NCBI GenBank assembly: GCA_013396915.1
Contig: VWZL01000423.1
Span: 1-64,000 of the forward strand
Length of the DNA stretch: 64,000 nt
Reading direction: 5' to 3'
From: Stercorarius parasiticus
Lineage: Eukaryota; Chordata; Aves; Charadriiformes; Stercorariidae
Positions within the stretch are counted from its first letter, which is position 1; each line of letters opens with the position of its first letter. Made by a program: the position numbers and the translations under genes. This document shows positions 1-12,210 of this stretch, one piece after another. Under the pieces are notes generated by a model. That model saw nothing but the letters and a program-made list of their open reading frames with translations. It was not told the origin of the DNA and ran no database searches.

Positions 1-17
1 TCTATGATTCTATGATC
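1..17 (+). mobile_element. CR1 LINE 3' tail, cut by window edge
   Basis: The first bases are two copies of the TCTATGAT unit that ends avian CR1 elements in plus orientation. The body of the element lies upstream of the window. Confidence 0.5.
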
Positions 18-1736
18 ATGCTTAGTGAGGATAGAGAAATCAGTTAACACATAATTTATCTACATAATGCAAGGATTATGTAAAAAATTCCTTGTTTGAC
101 AGTTTGATATCAAGGTTTGTATGTCTTGAAGGAATTTTTGGAGACAATAGCACTCATGTCAAATTGCAAATTTATAGAACAGCCAACGTAGTCCTGGGGT
201 TGTCTGCGTCACTTCTGTGAATAACTTTGTTAGGATGTCTTATGTTGAGCAAGATAAAATTAACAAGCACCAATTTGTGAAGATACATTTATAGAATTTT
301 CTCTAATCAGAAAAACTATGCCAAAATCAATGCTGTAAACCCCTTAACACACTGAAAAGGGTTCCAACTTATGCCATCCAAGTTCAAATGAAGTGTTAAA
401 ATCAATTGGGATAGAGAAGTGGGTTAAGAGGACAAATTTTTCTTATGTACTTGATTGTCTGAGGAAATTAATTGGACAACGCCTGGTAAATCACTGTCCA
501 TGACGTTCCACAATTAATAAATACTGTGTGACTCATAGTGATCCTCTCATTTACACTGGTACTAACGCCAGTTTAATTTCACTGATGTTGTTGGACTAAC
601 TCCTGATGCACATGAGAAAACCTTGATGGAGCTGATAACAAGGCAGGTAGAGCTGTTTTCCTGCTTGCTGCTCTTCTGCTACTCTTTGTAATACATTGAT
701 GAGTGTGCTGGAAAGCAGTGAGAAAAAAAAACGGGTATTGAATTTAATAATTGAATTTAATTTACAGAATGTTAGCTAAGCCATTTAATATATGCTTGTG
801 TTGGGGGTGTTGTGTATACATCACAGTAAAACTTTTCTGCAGCCTAGCCTGATGTTACTTCTTTGCTGCCGCACTATGATTTTGCCCCATGCCTAGTCTA
901 TGAGCTGCCAGAGCCCAGAAATCAGTTTTTCTTTTGCGGCAGGAGGAAAAGGGATGGACTACGAGGTCAGACATCTTGCTAGCCATAGCTGGGTTCAAGT
1001 TTCGATGAACCAGGTGTTCTGAATTTCTTTGGAAAAGTTCCTTGATTTGACCCTTGCCATGGTCTTGTCTTTGGAATGGGCCTAGCTCTTTCATACAGCA
1101 CAGGGAGTCTATGAGGATAAAATTCTAAAGACTGGAAACAGTCAAATACTGTGGAGCTATATGCCATGATAGTTTCACTGCTGTCTGGATTATGAATCTC
1201 GTTCAGTATGGCACTTCCTTTCCTTTTCTTTTCCTTTTCTTTTGATAAAGCCTATGCATAAAGCTGTCAAATAAGAATCGTATGCATACTTACCACACCA
1301 ATTTTTAACTATGTGTGTTGGAAATAGGAACTAACTACCGAGGATAACACAGCTGTGGCTCACAATGGGGAGGATGTAGGAAATCTCAGCTCCAGTAAGC
1401 CTCTGGCATCCTTCGGAAAGAAGAATGAAAGAGGGTAAAAAATTGTTTATATGTATACATATGTATGTATATATTTAATAAAACCTGAAAGAAGGAAGAA
1501 TAATTATATCAAGCTACTGTTTCTCTGACAGAAGCAGTAGTGCTATCCTTTGTCATTATTCCATACCACAGGTTTCCATGACAGTCAGTCCCGTAGGCGG
1601 TAGCAGCCTTCTCTTAGACAACAGACGTAGCAAAACTGCCTACTTTGGAAAGGTTTAAAAATCTCCTTGAGTTGCAAAAATCTGCTTACATTTTTCCTGT
1701 CTGGAAAATAGGTATAGTTATATGGGCAGCTTGCAG
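18..1736. other. intron or upstream sequence, no exon recognised
   Basis: AT-rich non-coding sequence. A pyrimidine run of CCTTTT units sits near 1216-1244, and an alternating AT/GT simple stretch near 1440-1480. I see no convincing exon, and short open frames on the minus strand here have no coding character. It is presumably intron upstream of the first exon seen. Confidence 0.5.
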
Positions 1737-1847
1737 CTGCTAGGATTAGAAGAGGGCACATCGACTGCCTACCAGGAGCACGTGGTGAGGAGAGGACCCT
1801 ACTTGTCCCTTCTTTTCTTACGTCACCTGAGACTGCGGGACCTAAAG
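1737..1847 (+). CDS. CCDC162: CCDC162-like exon 1 of window
   Basis: 37 codons, phase 0 to 0, with donor AAG|GTAAAA. The translation includes STAYQEHVVRRGPYLSLLF and ends LRHLRLRDLK, basic and helical. The acceptor is uncertain: AG at 1735-1736 gives a clean phase-0 start, while AG at 1728-1729 would add two residues. The frame runs open into the short intron that follows, but the next exon joins cleanly in the same phase. Earlier exons lie outside the window. Confidence 0.75.
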
Positions 1848-1958
1848 GTAAAAAACCTCAACATAAAATCGGCAGAGATGAGAGTTCATTTTTTTTTTAA
1901 GAGGGGAACTGTCATCCAACTGAAAATGCAACTGTGCATTTGCTCCGGTTTGTTTCAG

Positions 1959-2162
1959 CGAGTATGCCTGGGAATCCTTAACTACTTCAGGTCCGTGGAG
2001 AGAAGCCTGACCATCAGTACCGCCGGCCTCTCCTTCAAGGCTGGCCACTTAATTCCCAGTGCAGAAGACACCTTCTGGATCAGTGCTGCCAAAGGAGGCA
2101 CTGGTGCTTTTGGTGGCTTGAATTCACAGCCGTATATTCACTACACACCAGCGGACTACAAG
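1959..2162 (+). CDS. CCDC162: CCDC162-like exon 2
   Basis: 68 codons, phase 0 to 0. The acceptor is TTTGTTTCAG and the donor AAG|GTGAGG. The peptide begins RVCLGILNYFRSVERSL and ends IHYTPADYK. It is separated from exon 1 by a 111-base intron, short for this gene. It shows no defect. Confidence 0.85.
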
Positions 2163-5100
2163 GTGAGGTACCACCCAGCCTTTAGTCTCCCAAAATGTGT
2201 GCTTCAACAGGACTACCTACTCCAGTTCTCTCTTCCGTGCAAGCTATGTTGTGATCAATTGCTGAATCATCTGAGGGATTCAGTGTAGCTTGTTCCTCAG
2301 ATGTCTCCCAGGAACCCCAGAGAACCACGTGTCTCACCTTAACAGACTAAATACCTGTATTTACCAGTGATCTGTAGCAAACCTCTGAGAAACTTCAGAC
2401 ATATAAAAGTATAATGTCAATACTGCCTGCCAGATAAACATTTACTTAGACTGATGCTGCTGGCTGTGCTTAAACTAGGACCTTTGTAAGTGTATAGTTA
2501 TCACACAGAGTAGATGTTCCTGAGATATCTGAGGCATTTTGCAATTTATGAAAATTCTTGTTTAAGTAACAACTAATGAATTCTAAAATGTATTATTTCG
2601 ATTTAGGTAGAGTTTAGGACTTACTGGTTTTTGACCTTGTATGAGGGCATGTGTCTGAAGTAGTATAATTATTATGCTTAAGTTCACAGATTGGAAAAAT
2701 AATAATTCAAATTAAATTCCTAAGGCTTATCAAACTTTGTTTTCCCCAACTTTTTTTTTGGTAAAAAATACTGAACAGAATCAATACATCAGGCTGAGAT
2801 TAGTGGTTTGATGTTATATATTATTTTGTCTTTTGAGCTGTAGAATTTCCTTGCAGCTCTGCTACCTAACACTCATCTCAAAGTTCCCATGTAGAAAGCC
2901 TGAAGAAGCACGATAGTATTTTAATAGGAGTTTTTCTGACATTTTGAGTTCACATGTATTTCTCATTTACTGAAAGCTTGTTTGTTTGGGGTTTCTTTTG
3001 CTGAAAAAAAATACAGAACCAAACACAGAAGCCACTTCATGGAAGAATTGTGGCTAGAACCAAAAAGGAAGTAGGCTTCCTGCCCCCATTTGTTGCTTAT
3101 GTGAAGATTTCAACCCCTCCCCCCAGAAAAAAAAACAAAACCAAAACCAGAAAAAAACTTTATGTCTCTAAACATAAAAAAATCTAAACCTCTTTGAAAT
3201 GTGAAATATGTGGGGAGGACATGATATTTTTAAGGTATCTTTAGTTTTATTTCTGATATGGACACATTTATCCTTTAAAAATCTAATCAATTAAAATTCC
3301 AAAATGAAAATCTACTTGGAACTGGAAAACTGTGATTTTCTGCTTAAGAGATATGGAACTGAGTGGTCCAGCATCTTCGAATCTTTAAGTCAGAAAAATT
3401 AATTTAAAAGCTTATGTTTTCCAGTGGGAGGTGTCAGTTTTGCAGCAAGCAGAACTCTCTTTCTGAACTATGCATAATATAGATTTATTTTCATTCCCTT
3501 TTTTTCTGTTGTAGAAGAAATGATGCAAAGATCAATCCTGACCTTCCATCTAAGCATTCTCTGTTCTGGCGATTAACTGTGAAATACTTCAGAGAGCCCT
3601 AAGCAATGAGAGAGATGTTATTTAACAGTGGCCACTCCTTCCCCTGGACTAATACATGGACATGGATATATACACTTGAACTTCAACTAAAGCTTAGATG
3701 AATATTTACTAATCCTATTACAGTTTAATTGGCAAGAAATTTAGGAGCAGGGGCAACAGTATTTCCTTAACAACAGTTTCTAATGTGGTGGTAGTTTTTT
3801 TTTAATGTATTGCACAGACTGTCTCTCAAGAACTGAAACAATAATAAAGACATTTTACTGGCAAACTAATTGAGACCTATCTAACATACTCTCTGGCGAG
3901 TGCTATAAACCCAAAGCATATGGCATTTTTTTAAAAATACTTTTAGCATCTAATCTATGCCCAAAATTGGAGGCGTACCTGTGTTATGAATCTCTCCACA
4001 TTGTAAGCTGTGAGCCCGTGTGATGGCTCAGCCTACCGTGTATCTGCAACTGAGATTCTGAGGCAGTGTTGCACCCTCCCTAGCAGACTGCTTGGGATGG
4101 AGATCATCAGAGGAGTGAGTTCCAATGACAGAAGGCCCTGCAAAGCAATGCATTACATCACAGAATCACAGGATCACAGAATGGTAGGGGTTGGAAGGGA
4201 CCTCTGGAGATCATCTAGTCCAACCCCTGCCAGAGCAGGGTCACCCAGAGCAGGTTGCCCAGGAACACGTCCAGGCGGGGTTTGAATATCTCCAGAGAGC
4301 AAGACTCCACCACCTCTCTGGGCAGCCTGTGCCAGTGCTCTGCCACCCTCAAAGTAAAGAATTAAATAAAACTCTTTTCTGTCCCCTGTTGAGATTCAAC
4401 TTGGAAGAAAGTAAATAAAATATATGTAGGTGCATAAATTTTGCTTTATAACCCAAAAGGAATTTGTTAAGCCCCAGTAAACCTGAGCAGAGCTAGAGGA
4501 GGAAATACAAAATCTGCAGGCAAAAAACATCACACACAAATATCCAGTTACTTGATTTGTTGCTATACACATATAACTGGGTATTAATGTTTTTTATAGG
4601 CATAAGTAGTGTTTAGAATGCTTGGGCAGTCTCTTTAAAATATGACTCCCAAAACAAACACAACAGGGAGAAAGTCTTCATTTCTTTTTGGCTTTGTTTT
4701 GTAGTCACATGCCCCTTCTGCACAATGCAGGAGTCTTGACTGAGATTTTTAGGAGTGGGACAGAGCAGAAATGACCTGAAAAAAAATCAAGAGCTTGAAA
4801 GTGGAGATATTTCAATGAATATTCTCCGTAAGGATTTTTAAAAACACAACTAAATGCCCCTTCTACTTAATATGGTGAAGTCAGCCCAGTACTTGCTCAG
4901 TTATTTACTTAAATCAAGTTGAATTTAATTCTTCTATAAAGGGCTTTGATTTAACCTTTAGCAAATTCTGCACCCTATTGCTAAGAGCAGTGAAACAAAT
5001 ATTCTGGTCAGAAGAATAAGGAAAGAACAGAGAGTGCAGAACGCCATATCGAAAAAAGAAAAGCAATCTGACCAGGCTGATCCGATATTATGTTCAAATA

Positions 5101-5722
5101 AGGCGTACGTTTTTCAGGCCTGCCTCATTAACTTTACAGTGAAGAACGAATTCTGATACAGCATAGATCTGTGAAGCTGGCAAGCTGTTCTTCCCAGTAC
5201 GATTAAATTTGACTAAGATTTCCATGACTAAAGCAAATACCTTTTCCTTTCCTCCATCCTTTCTTTTGATAGAAAATGAGACATCCAGGTGCTAGCAGGT
5301 AAAGGTTGGGTAGCATTGAGGATCTTGTAAAGGCAGATATTAGGAGAGCAAGTGAAAGGAGGAAGTCGCAATACATTGTGCATCATTATTTGGCACTGAA
5401 GTGAGAACAAAGGTGCATTGCATACCAGGAAATAGTAAAAACAAACAGTGGAAATTGAGGAGCTTGTATTTGCTTGCTAGCTTCTTGCAAGAAGAACCAT
5501 TTTTAAAGGCTTCTATGGCTATACTCCTGTACCAAGTACTCATTTACAGTGGGAGATTAACTTCTGTAATTATACACCAAGGGATAGATGTATGTAATTC
5601 CCTTTGTGGCACTCCTAGTCGAGAAACAGAATATTTTGAAAGCTAAGGCCAATTCTACTGACTGCAGTACTGGATTCTTGCCTCTGTGCCTGATATCTCT
5701 GTGTCTCTTTTTCACGGCATAG
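2163..5722. other. intron 2 with one CR1 fragment
   Basis: 3.6 kb of AT-rich intron with A-rich and T-rich runs (around 2748-2760, 3130-3180 and 3786-3805). The only recognisable element is the reverse CR1 fragment near 4158-4412. The open frames at 5228-5646 on both strands look like chance frames with no splice context. Confidence 0.6.
4158..4412 (-). mobile_element. CR1 LINE 3' fragment
   Basis: On the + strand this reads TCACAGAATCAC...GGTTGGAAGGGACCTCTGGAGATCATC, the reverse complement of the CR1 3' end. It continues through the motif for GTTGCCCAGGAACACGTCCAGG and the degraded end of ORF2. It is 5'-truncated, as most CR1 copies are. Confidence 0.9.
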
Positions 5723-5915
5723 GTCCACAGCGCTCAGTTCATGGAGTTTGCAGAGGTGGAAAACCATGACGACTTTCACACTAGTGAAGAAGGTTATATT
5801 CACACACAGGACCAGCGAAGGGTTTGCATAATATATGATGTGGCTTTAGAGGACCTGAAGGAGCTTGAGAACCAACTGCTGCTTGTGGCCAGCCGGTACA
5901 TTGAGAAAGACAGAA
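5723..5915 (+). CDS. CCDC162: CCDC162-like exon 3
   Basis: 64 codons plus one base, entering at phase 0. The acceptor is CACGGCATAG|GTC and the donor AGAA|GTAAGA. The peptide starts VHSAQFMEFAEVENHDDF, contains EEGYIHTQDQRR and the helical YDVALEDLKELENQLLL, and ends RYIEKDR. The final A pairs with GC of the next exon to give Ser. Confidence 0.85.
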
Positions 5916-8275
5916 GTAAGATACCTACAGGTCTATCTACAGGTCCAAGAGACCTGTGATAATTTGGTTTGCCGTTTTCAAGGTAGGCTGATTCTATGAC
6001 TTCTTGAATCATTGCTGTACATCTGCAAGACCAAGTGCTGACTGGATTTTCGGGACCTTTCTTTATCCTCCTAGTTAGCTAAGTGATGAATGTGTTACAC
6101 AGACCTAACTGGGCATGTGGAATTGCTTGTCATATGTTGTTAATGTCACAGTTTTGCACTTATTCAGGGTCATAGACATCAAAGTCATCCTGGAGGGGAA
6201 AATAACACAGAAGGGACATTTACTGATGTAGTTAAGTAATATAATGAGCAAGCACATCTTCAAGGCACAGAGAGAGAGTCAGAAAAGAAAAATGTTAATT
6301 GTTTCTGAACATCTTTTAATTGATGTATTAGATCGCTTTTCTGCAGAACTAGATTTACCTCCCACCACTTTTAAACTTTTCTCAGTTGTAAATAAGAAGC
6401 TGCAAAGTATTTGATGTTCTAGATTTCCTTTTTTTCTGCTCCTTTTTTTTATAGTAAGAACTGAGTTGAAGCAGATTTCTAAAAAGAGCAGCTGTACTTC
6501 TAGAATAGTGAGGAGGAAGAAGCTTGTAATTGTAAAAAGTAGGAAGGGAGGGACCTTAGAAAGTGAATAAAAGGCACAAACATATGATATGCAGAAAATT
6601 GCACAAAATATCTCTTAAATCACTGGAATTACTTTCTGTATTGATAGGATGTTTTTGATGTTTAGTGTGCTTCCCTAAAATTGAACGTTCTGACATAGAA
6701 TGCAGGGCAGAGAGGAGGATTAAGATGACCAAAAACCTTTACAAACCTGTGAATGCCTAAATGCCTGCTAGGACCTCCTTTGAAGTCACCTGAACGTCCT
6801 CATTGTGGATCTTTTCCTGCGGCATCTTTCATATGAGTAGAGACTGAGAGAGCTGGGACTGTTCTGCCTGGAGAAGGCTCAGGAAGGACCTAATCAGTTT
6901 GTATAAATACCTTGTGGGAGGGAATGAAGAAGAGGAAGACAGACTCTTCTCAGTGGTCCCCACTGACAGGACCAGAGGCACTGGGCACAAGTTGAAACAC
7001 ATGAAATTCCATCTGAACACAAGAAAACACTTTTTTTACTGTGAAGGTGGTCAAACACTGGCACAGGTTGCTGAGAGGTCTGTGGAGATATTAAAAATCT
7101 GACTGGACACAGTCCTGGGCAGCCCACCCTATGTGACCCTGCTTGGGATCTGGAGGTTTGGCTAGATGACCTCCAGAGATCCCTTTCAACCTCAGCCATT
7201 CTGTGATGTTGTCATTACAGGAGGCAGACCACTGAATGAGTCTGGTATAGCAGTTCTTGTGTTTAGATCATTTAGATATCTTCATTTAGATAATGAAGAT
7301 CACTTATCACCCTCACACAGCACTTGAGGACTGATCTTGTACAACCTGCCCTAGTTCCTTATGCTCCTTCTTGTTATGGTCTCTTTCTGTGTGTGATGGA
7401 CCCAAACACTTTTAATGCTGACTTCTCCAGTGATCATGGACTTCAAATTACTCTTTTGTTCAGCTTTTGAAAAATAAGACACTTAAAGTCTGGAGCTGAA
7501 GAGTAGCTGCTGAAGCCTCTCCTATTTACCCCGTGGCTGATTTTTAACTCTGCAGCTCTAAACATTTCAGATTCACTCCACTTGATTTATTATTCATTGT
7601 CAAAATTAGCTCTAATTTAGATAGCATCACAACCAAGAAACCAAAAGCATCATTTCTTTAAGGGTTTCTAATGGGTTGCTAGTATAGAAACATATGTGGT
7701 GATTTTTTTTCCTTCCTTCAAAGTAATTTTTAAAGTATGAAGACTGTCTTTTCTAATAGCAAGCCATTTGAAAAGAAAGCCCTCCCCTGGGTCAGCACTC
7801 TGCCCTACTATACCTCTTTGTAAAAATTTATCTTTGAGTAGTCTGTGCTGCTTTCCTTTGATGTGAGAGCGAAGGTGAGGAGGTGAAGATGATCCCAACA
7901 CGGTTCGGTGCTGTGAAAAATTAAGCTTCTCTTTACTTTTGTCCCCTAGTTTTCTTGTGCTTTCTCTGGCTTTATCTCTTGATGTGGGTCTTTTGAACTC
8001 CAGCCTCTCAAGGAATATTTGTTAAAAGTTGATGGAAGAGATGCATTTAAACCAAATGCCTGGTGCACTTGTTCTTTGCCTTGCAGAATACTCTGGGGCC
8101 CTCCAAAGCTTAAGGGACTTGAAATCTTTTCCTGGCCTGGGGTTCCCTGGCAAGCAAAAAATGGAACCGTGTGCTGTAAATAAAAAGAATTACCACAAAC
8201 TCTGGGACTCTAGGCATATGAAAATTCCTCTGATATTGGCATCTGCTTGTTTTCTACTTATTTTTTTTCTCTCAG
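5916..8275. other. intron 3 with one CR1 fragment
   Basis: 2.4 kb of intron. Apart from the plus-strand CR1 piece at 6829-7206 I see nothing functional. Confidence 0.6.
6829..7206 (+). mobile_element. CR1 LINE 3' fragment
   Basis: It begins in the CR1 ORF2 tail (GAGAGAGCTGGGACTGTTCTGCCTGGAGAAGG in two adjacent pieces) and ends with the CR1 end CTTTCAACCTCAGCCATTCTGTGATG. It is diverged, with indels in the ORF2 frame. Confidence 0.9.
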
Positions 8276-8403
8276 GCAAAGTAAGTAGTGAGCAATTCAC
8301 TGGCAGAGACATCCTTGGCTGGGCACATGCCTCTGTGGATCAATATGCTGTGCTGCTTGACCTCTGGACCTGTGAAACTGCTCTCTTGGAAAAAAAATGC
8401 CAG
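8276..8403 (+). CDS. CCDC162: CCDC162-like exon 4
   Basis: Two bases plus 42 codons, ending at phase 0. The acceptor is TTTTTTCTCTCAG|GC and the donor CAG|GTACAG. The peptide contains FTGRDILGWAHASVDQYAV and LLDLWTCETALLEKKCQ. The frame is open upstream into the intron, so the raw open frame from 8029 overstates the coding part. Confidence 0.85.
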
Positions 8404-8580
8404 GTACAGAAACTTTGCTTGGTCTTGAAAACAGTGATTTGCAATCAGTTCACTTCAGGTTGTGTAAGGTTCCCTTTCAACTGCATTTCCCATTGTGTAT
8501 ACACAGGGATGCCAGAGCCCAGCAGCTGTGAGTGGTGGTGTGGGTTTCAGAAGCTTTGGAAGCCTGGTGCTGAGCTGGGT

Positions 8581-8625
8581 GCAGAGGGTTGGAGCTGCTG
8601 GGAGCAGAGGGTTGGAGCTGCTGGG
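8581..8625 (+). repeat. 23-base tandem duplication
   Basis: The unit GCAGAGGGTTGGAGCTGCTG plus GGA occurs twice in direct succession, nearly perfect. It is a minor G-rich local duplication inside intron 4. Confidence 0.8.
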
Positions 8626-9171
8626 TGCTGTAAGTTGGGTCTAAAGGACCGCATGTAATGGCTTTTGCAACAGGGGAGCAGACATGCTCTTACTGTCAGA
8701 CAGCAGCCTCTGTAGCTGCTGGAAGCACTTATGCAAGGCCTTAGGGAGAGTCATCCACCACTGGAAAAGATAATTGAGAAGGACAAGGCCATCTCCAAAG
8801 CAAAACTGCAGAGCGTTTTTTGCCCCTGCTTGCGTGCCAGGGAATGGAGCACATGCAGACTAGGAAGAATAAGGTCCAGCCCGGAGGAGCCTGGGCCACC
8901 AGGAAGTCCAAGATGCAAAATTTCCCTGCAGTCCTGGTTGTCCCTGCTTTCTGGGGCTGGTGCGGGGAACTTCCTATGGCTGTCACTAGAATTGTAATCA
9001 TTGCATCTTTGTGAAGCCCAGGGAGGAGAGACTCAGTCTGCAGCTGGCTAGGCCCATCATTTGGATTGCCCTTTGTCAGAGGGAACCAGAGTGATATTTT
9101 GTATGTTACAGCATAAAAAAATAATCCATTTATTAATAAAACCTATATATATGACTCCGCATATATTGGAT

Positions 9172-9388
9172 ATTTGGAAATATTTCTTCACCGAAAGGGT
9201 TATCAAACATTGGAACAGGCTGCCCAGGGCTGTGGTGTAATTGCCATCCTTGGAGGTATTTAAAAGACAGGTAGACATGGTGCTAAGCAAGATGGTTTAC
9301 TGGTGGTTTTGTCAGTGTTAGGTTGATGGTTGGACTCAATGATCTGAAAGGTCCCTTCCAACCTAGACAATTCTATGATTCTATGATA
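9172..9388 (+). mobile_element. CR1 LINE 3' fragment
   Basis: It covers the last part of ORF2 (TATCAAACATTGGAACAGGC) and the 3' UTR, with the TTGATGGTTGGACTCAATGA motif, ending in the perfect tail ATTCTATGATTCTATGATA. Confidence 0.95.
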
Positions 9389-9423
9389 AATTTATTTCTT
9401 CTTTGTTAGTTAATCTGTTTAAC

Positions 9424-9958
9424 TCTACTCCACTCTTGTGAGACCCCACCTGGAGAACTGCATTCAGCTCTGGGGCCCCCAGCATAAGAAGGACATGGAC
9501 CTGTTGGAGTGAGTCCAGAGGAGGGCCACAAAGATGATCAGAGGGCTGGAGCACCTCTCCTGTGGAGACAGACTGAGAGAGATGGGCTTGTTCAGCCTGG
9601 AAAAGAGAAGGCTCCAGGGAGACCTTAAGCAGCCTTCCAGTACCTAAATGGGGCCTGCAGGAAAGATGGGGAGGGACTCTATCAGGGATTATAGTGATAG
9701 GACAAGGGGTAACGGCTTCAAACTGAAAGAAGGGAGATTTAGATTAGCTATTAGGAAGAAATTCTTTACTGTGAGGGTGGTGAGACACTGGAACAGGTTG
9801 CCCAGGGAAGCTGTGAATGCCCCATCCCTGGAGATGTTCAAGGCTGGGTTGGATGGGGCTTTGAGCAACCTGGTCTAGTGGAAGGTGTTCCTGCCCATGG
9901 CAGGGGGGTTGTAACTAGGTGATCTTTAATGTCCCTTCCAACCCAAATGGTTCTATTT
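9424..9958 (+). mobile_element. CR1 LINE 3' fragment, second copy in tandem
   Basis: It starts in the ORF2 segment ACTCTTGTGAGACCCCACCT. It passes the motif for KKDMDLLE with an in-frame TGA, and reaches CCTTCCAACCCAAATGGTTC. The terminal octamer tail is degraded. It lies 35 bases after another CR1 in the same orientation. Confidence 0.93.
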
Positions 9959-12009
9959 GAGAAAAAAAATGCCATGATTTAGTATGGACTTAAAAAAACC
10001 CAACACTAAAAATGTGTATTAAAAGATCCGTAGCTTTGCCATTCATAAGGGCTGCCACATATCTGGTGGGCTTTCTCCTTCCTCTCTCTGAATCTAGTCA
10101 TATGTCTTTATTTTGCCTTGGGACATGAAAGTATACAGGCTTTCTGCTCAAAGAGTTCAGTCTTGAATGGTGAAGAGTAGACAAGTTCGGAGGAAGGGAT
10201 CCAGAGGAGCTTAGAGGCATATTTCTGCCTATGGGACTCACCAGTCCCAAGGACAATGCTGTAAGTGTCAGGAAGTGGAAAGGAGCAGATAGTCCACTTC
10301 AGAAGCAGGGAGAAATGGCACTAATTGAGGTCACCTTCACACACTTGAAATGTTTTGTTCTCAGTCCTGGAGTAACACAGGGCAGGTCTCAAAATAGGAA
10401 TGCTGGAGGGTGTTAGGGCATCTCCTGTGTACCACTGAAGAGGCTTTAAATAGAAAACCTTTTAAACTAAAATAGTTGTATGTAGTTTAGGAAATCTCCT
10501 AGGGCCACTCTTCTGTTTTCACAGAGGGGCTTTGTGTTATAGAGCTATATAAAATACTCTCTAGTTGCCTAGTTCACTAAGTTTCTGTTCTCATCCCAAT
10601 ACACTTCGCTTTCCATTACTGTACTATCATGCTACCTCTGTGAATCTACCTTTTATTTTTATCATGGGCCTTCCGTTTAAGGAAAATTGCTTTCTTTTTG
10701 GAATAAAAACTCACAGTAGAGAAGAATGAAACCTCTACAGCAACAATGCACTAATTCTTTTCCAAAACCATCAAAGAGTATATTCTTGAACTATTCTTAC
10801 AACTCAACTCTCTAGGCAGGATTAAATGTACAGATGTGCTGTTGCTGGAGGTCTTTTGCTTTTAGCTGAAATGAAATGGAAGTGAGTCTCACTAGCTTTA
10901 TTTCCAGCTGGGACAGAGTTCTTTCTGAATGAGAAAATAAGAGCCCTTTGTCCAGCAGCTGATACAGCTTAGCTTAGCCGATATAAAATTTGCTTATGGC
11001 TTGTTGCTCAAGCACTGTCTTAGCTTCCTCCAGAATGGTTCAGGTCAGGCAGGTGTAAATCAGAGAACTTGACTGTTTCCATTGAAATCTGAATCTCAGC
11101 TACTGAGTTACCTCCTAAGCCCTTCTGCATCTTCCTCTTCACAGTCTTTTGGTCTTAGTTTGGAAAGTAACATGGATGCTTTTCTACTTCCATGTCAATA
11201 CAAAATAGCCAGATCTAGATCATTTCATATTGACATAACCATTAACATGACCGATTTGTCCAGAAGCAAGAGCACTGAATGTTCATATTTTCAGTCCCCT
11301 GATAGGCAGATGACCAAAGAGTACTACAATGTCATCTCAAGAGTTCAAGTGCTGTCATGCTTGGCACATTTCTTTTTCTGTCCTAAACTGTGGGTATGTG
11401 TAATTAAAATTTTTGTTTAAATAAAACTTTACAGCTATTCTCAGTAGAGGAGCCTGAAGAGGGCATGCATCTTTGTACATCTTTAATTACATCTTCAATT
11501 CATTTGGAGTTTCTCCAAAAAATGTAAAGTAACTCTGACAGTCATTGCCAAATGAGATAACAGAGAGTCTTGGATGAGTCTGCAGGTTTCAGGTTGGGGG
11601 AAATTGAGTTTTTCAAAGATACAAAACCAGTGTGTATGCTGGAAAAGAAACAGAGAACGGATTAGAGTGGAAAGAAGTAGGTGTTTTTAAAGCAGTAAAT
11701 ACATTGTCTTGTTACTTTTTGAAGGGAAAAACGCGCAGAATAAAAATCTTCATGCTCCAGTGGAAAAAACCAAACATGTTAACTATGCAAGATTTGGAAG
11801 AAATTTCTTGTATGGCTAGTTTATTCTATGTTCTGTTCTTGAGCCTTCTGATGAAGTGCTGAGTAATATCCTGTGGCAGAAACAAGATGCCATCCTGGGT
11901 CACTGTTCCTTTGATACAGGTGGCAAACTCTGTGTGCAGAAATCTCTCCCCAACAAAGAACGAATATTTGGGTGAATAAACATTTCTAAATGTCTGAATA
12001 TCTCTTCAG

Positions 12010-12210
12010 CTTCTAGATGTTTACTTTGAAGCTTACCAACATGCTCTGGACCCAGAGGAAAGATTTGCTTTGGCCCAAGCAATAATTGACATCATGCATA
12101 AACGTCTACGGTTTGATCTCAAGCTTGAATATTTTGTCAACACCTACAAAGATGAATGCATCTGTTTACAACTTCATCTCCAACTGCTGAGGGACATAGT
12201 AAACCAGCAA
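12010..12210 (+). CDS. CCDC162: CCDC162-like exon 5
   Basis: 67 codons, phase 0 to 0. The acceptor is ATCTCTTCAG and the donor CAA|GTAGGT. The peptide starts LLDVYFEAYQHALDPEERF, continues with ALAQAIIDIMHKRLRFDLK and ends QLHLQLLRDIVNQQ. It looks strongly coding and intact. Confidence 0.9.

Larger units (their letters stand above)
8404..12009. other. intron 4 with two CR1 copies
   Basis: 3.6 kb of intron. It holds a G-rich 23-base tandem duplication at 8581-8625 and two head-to-tail CR1 pieces at 9172-9388 and 9424-9958. The rest is AT-rich with no exon that fits the phases. Confidence 0.6.

Noticed and set aside
1722..2288. 188-codon open frame on the + strand as a single gene
   Set aside because: It is two exons (1737-1847 and 1959-2162) plus a read-through intron that happens to be open; good donor and acceptor sites lie inside it.
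8029..8658. 209-codon open frame on the + strand as a single gene
   Set aside because: Only 8276-8403 is coding, set by splice sites and phase. The flanks have no coding character, and part is a G-rich tandem repeat.
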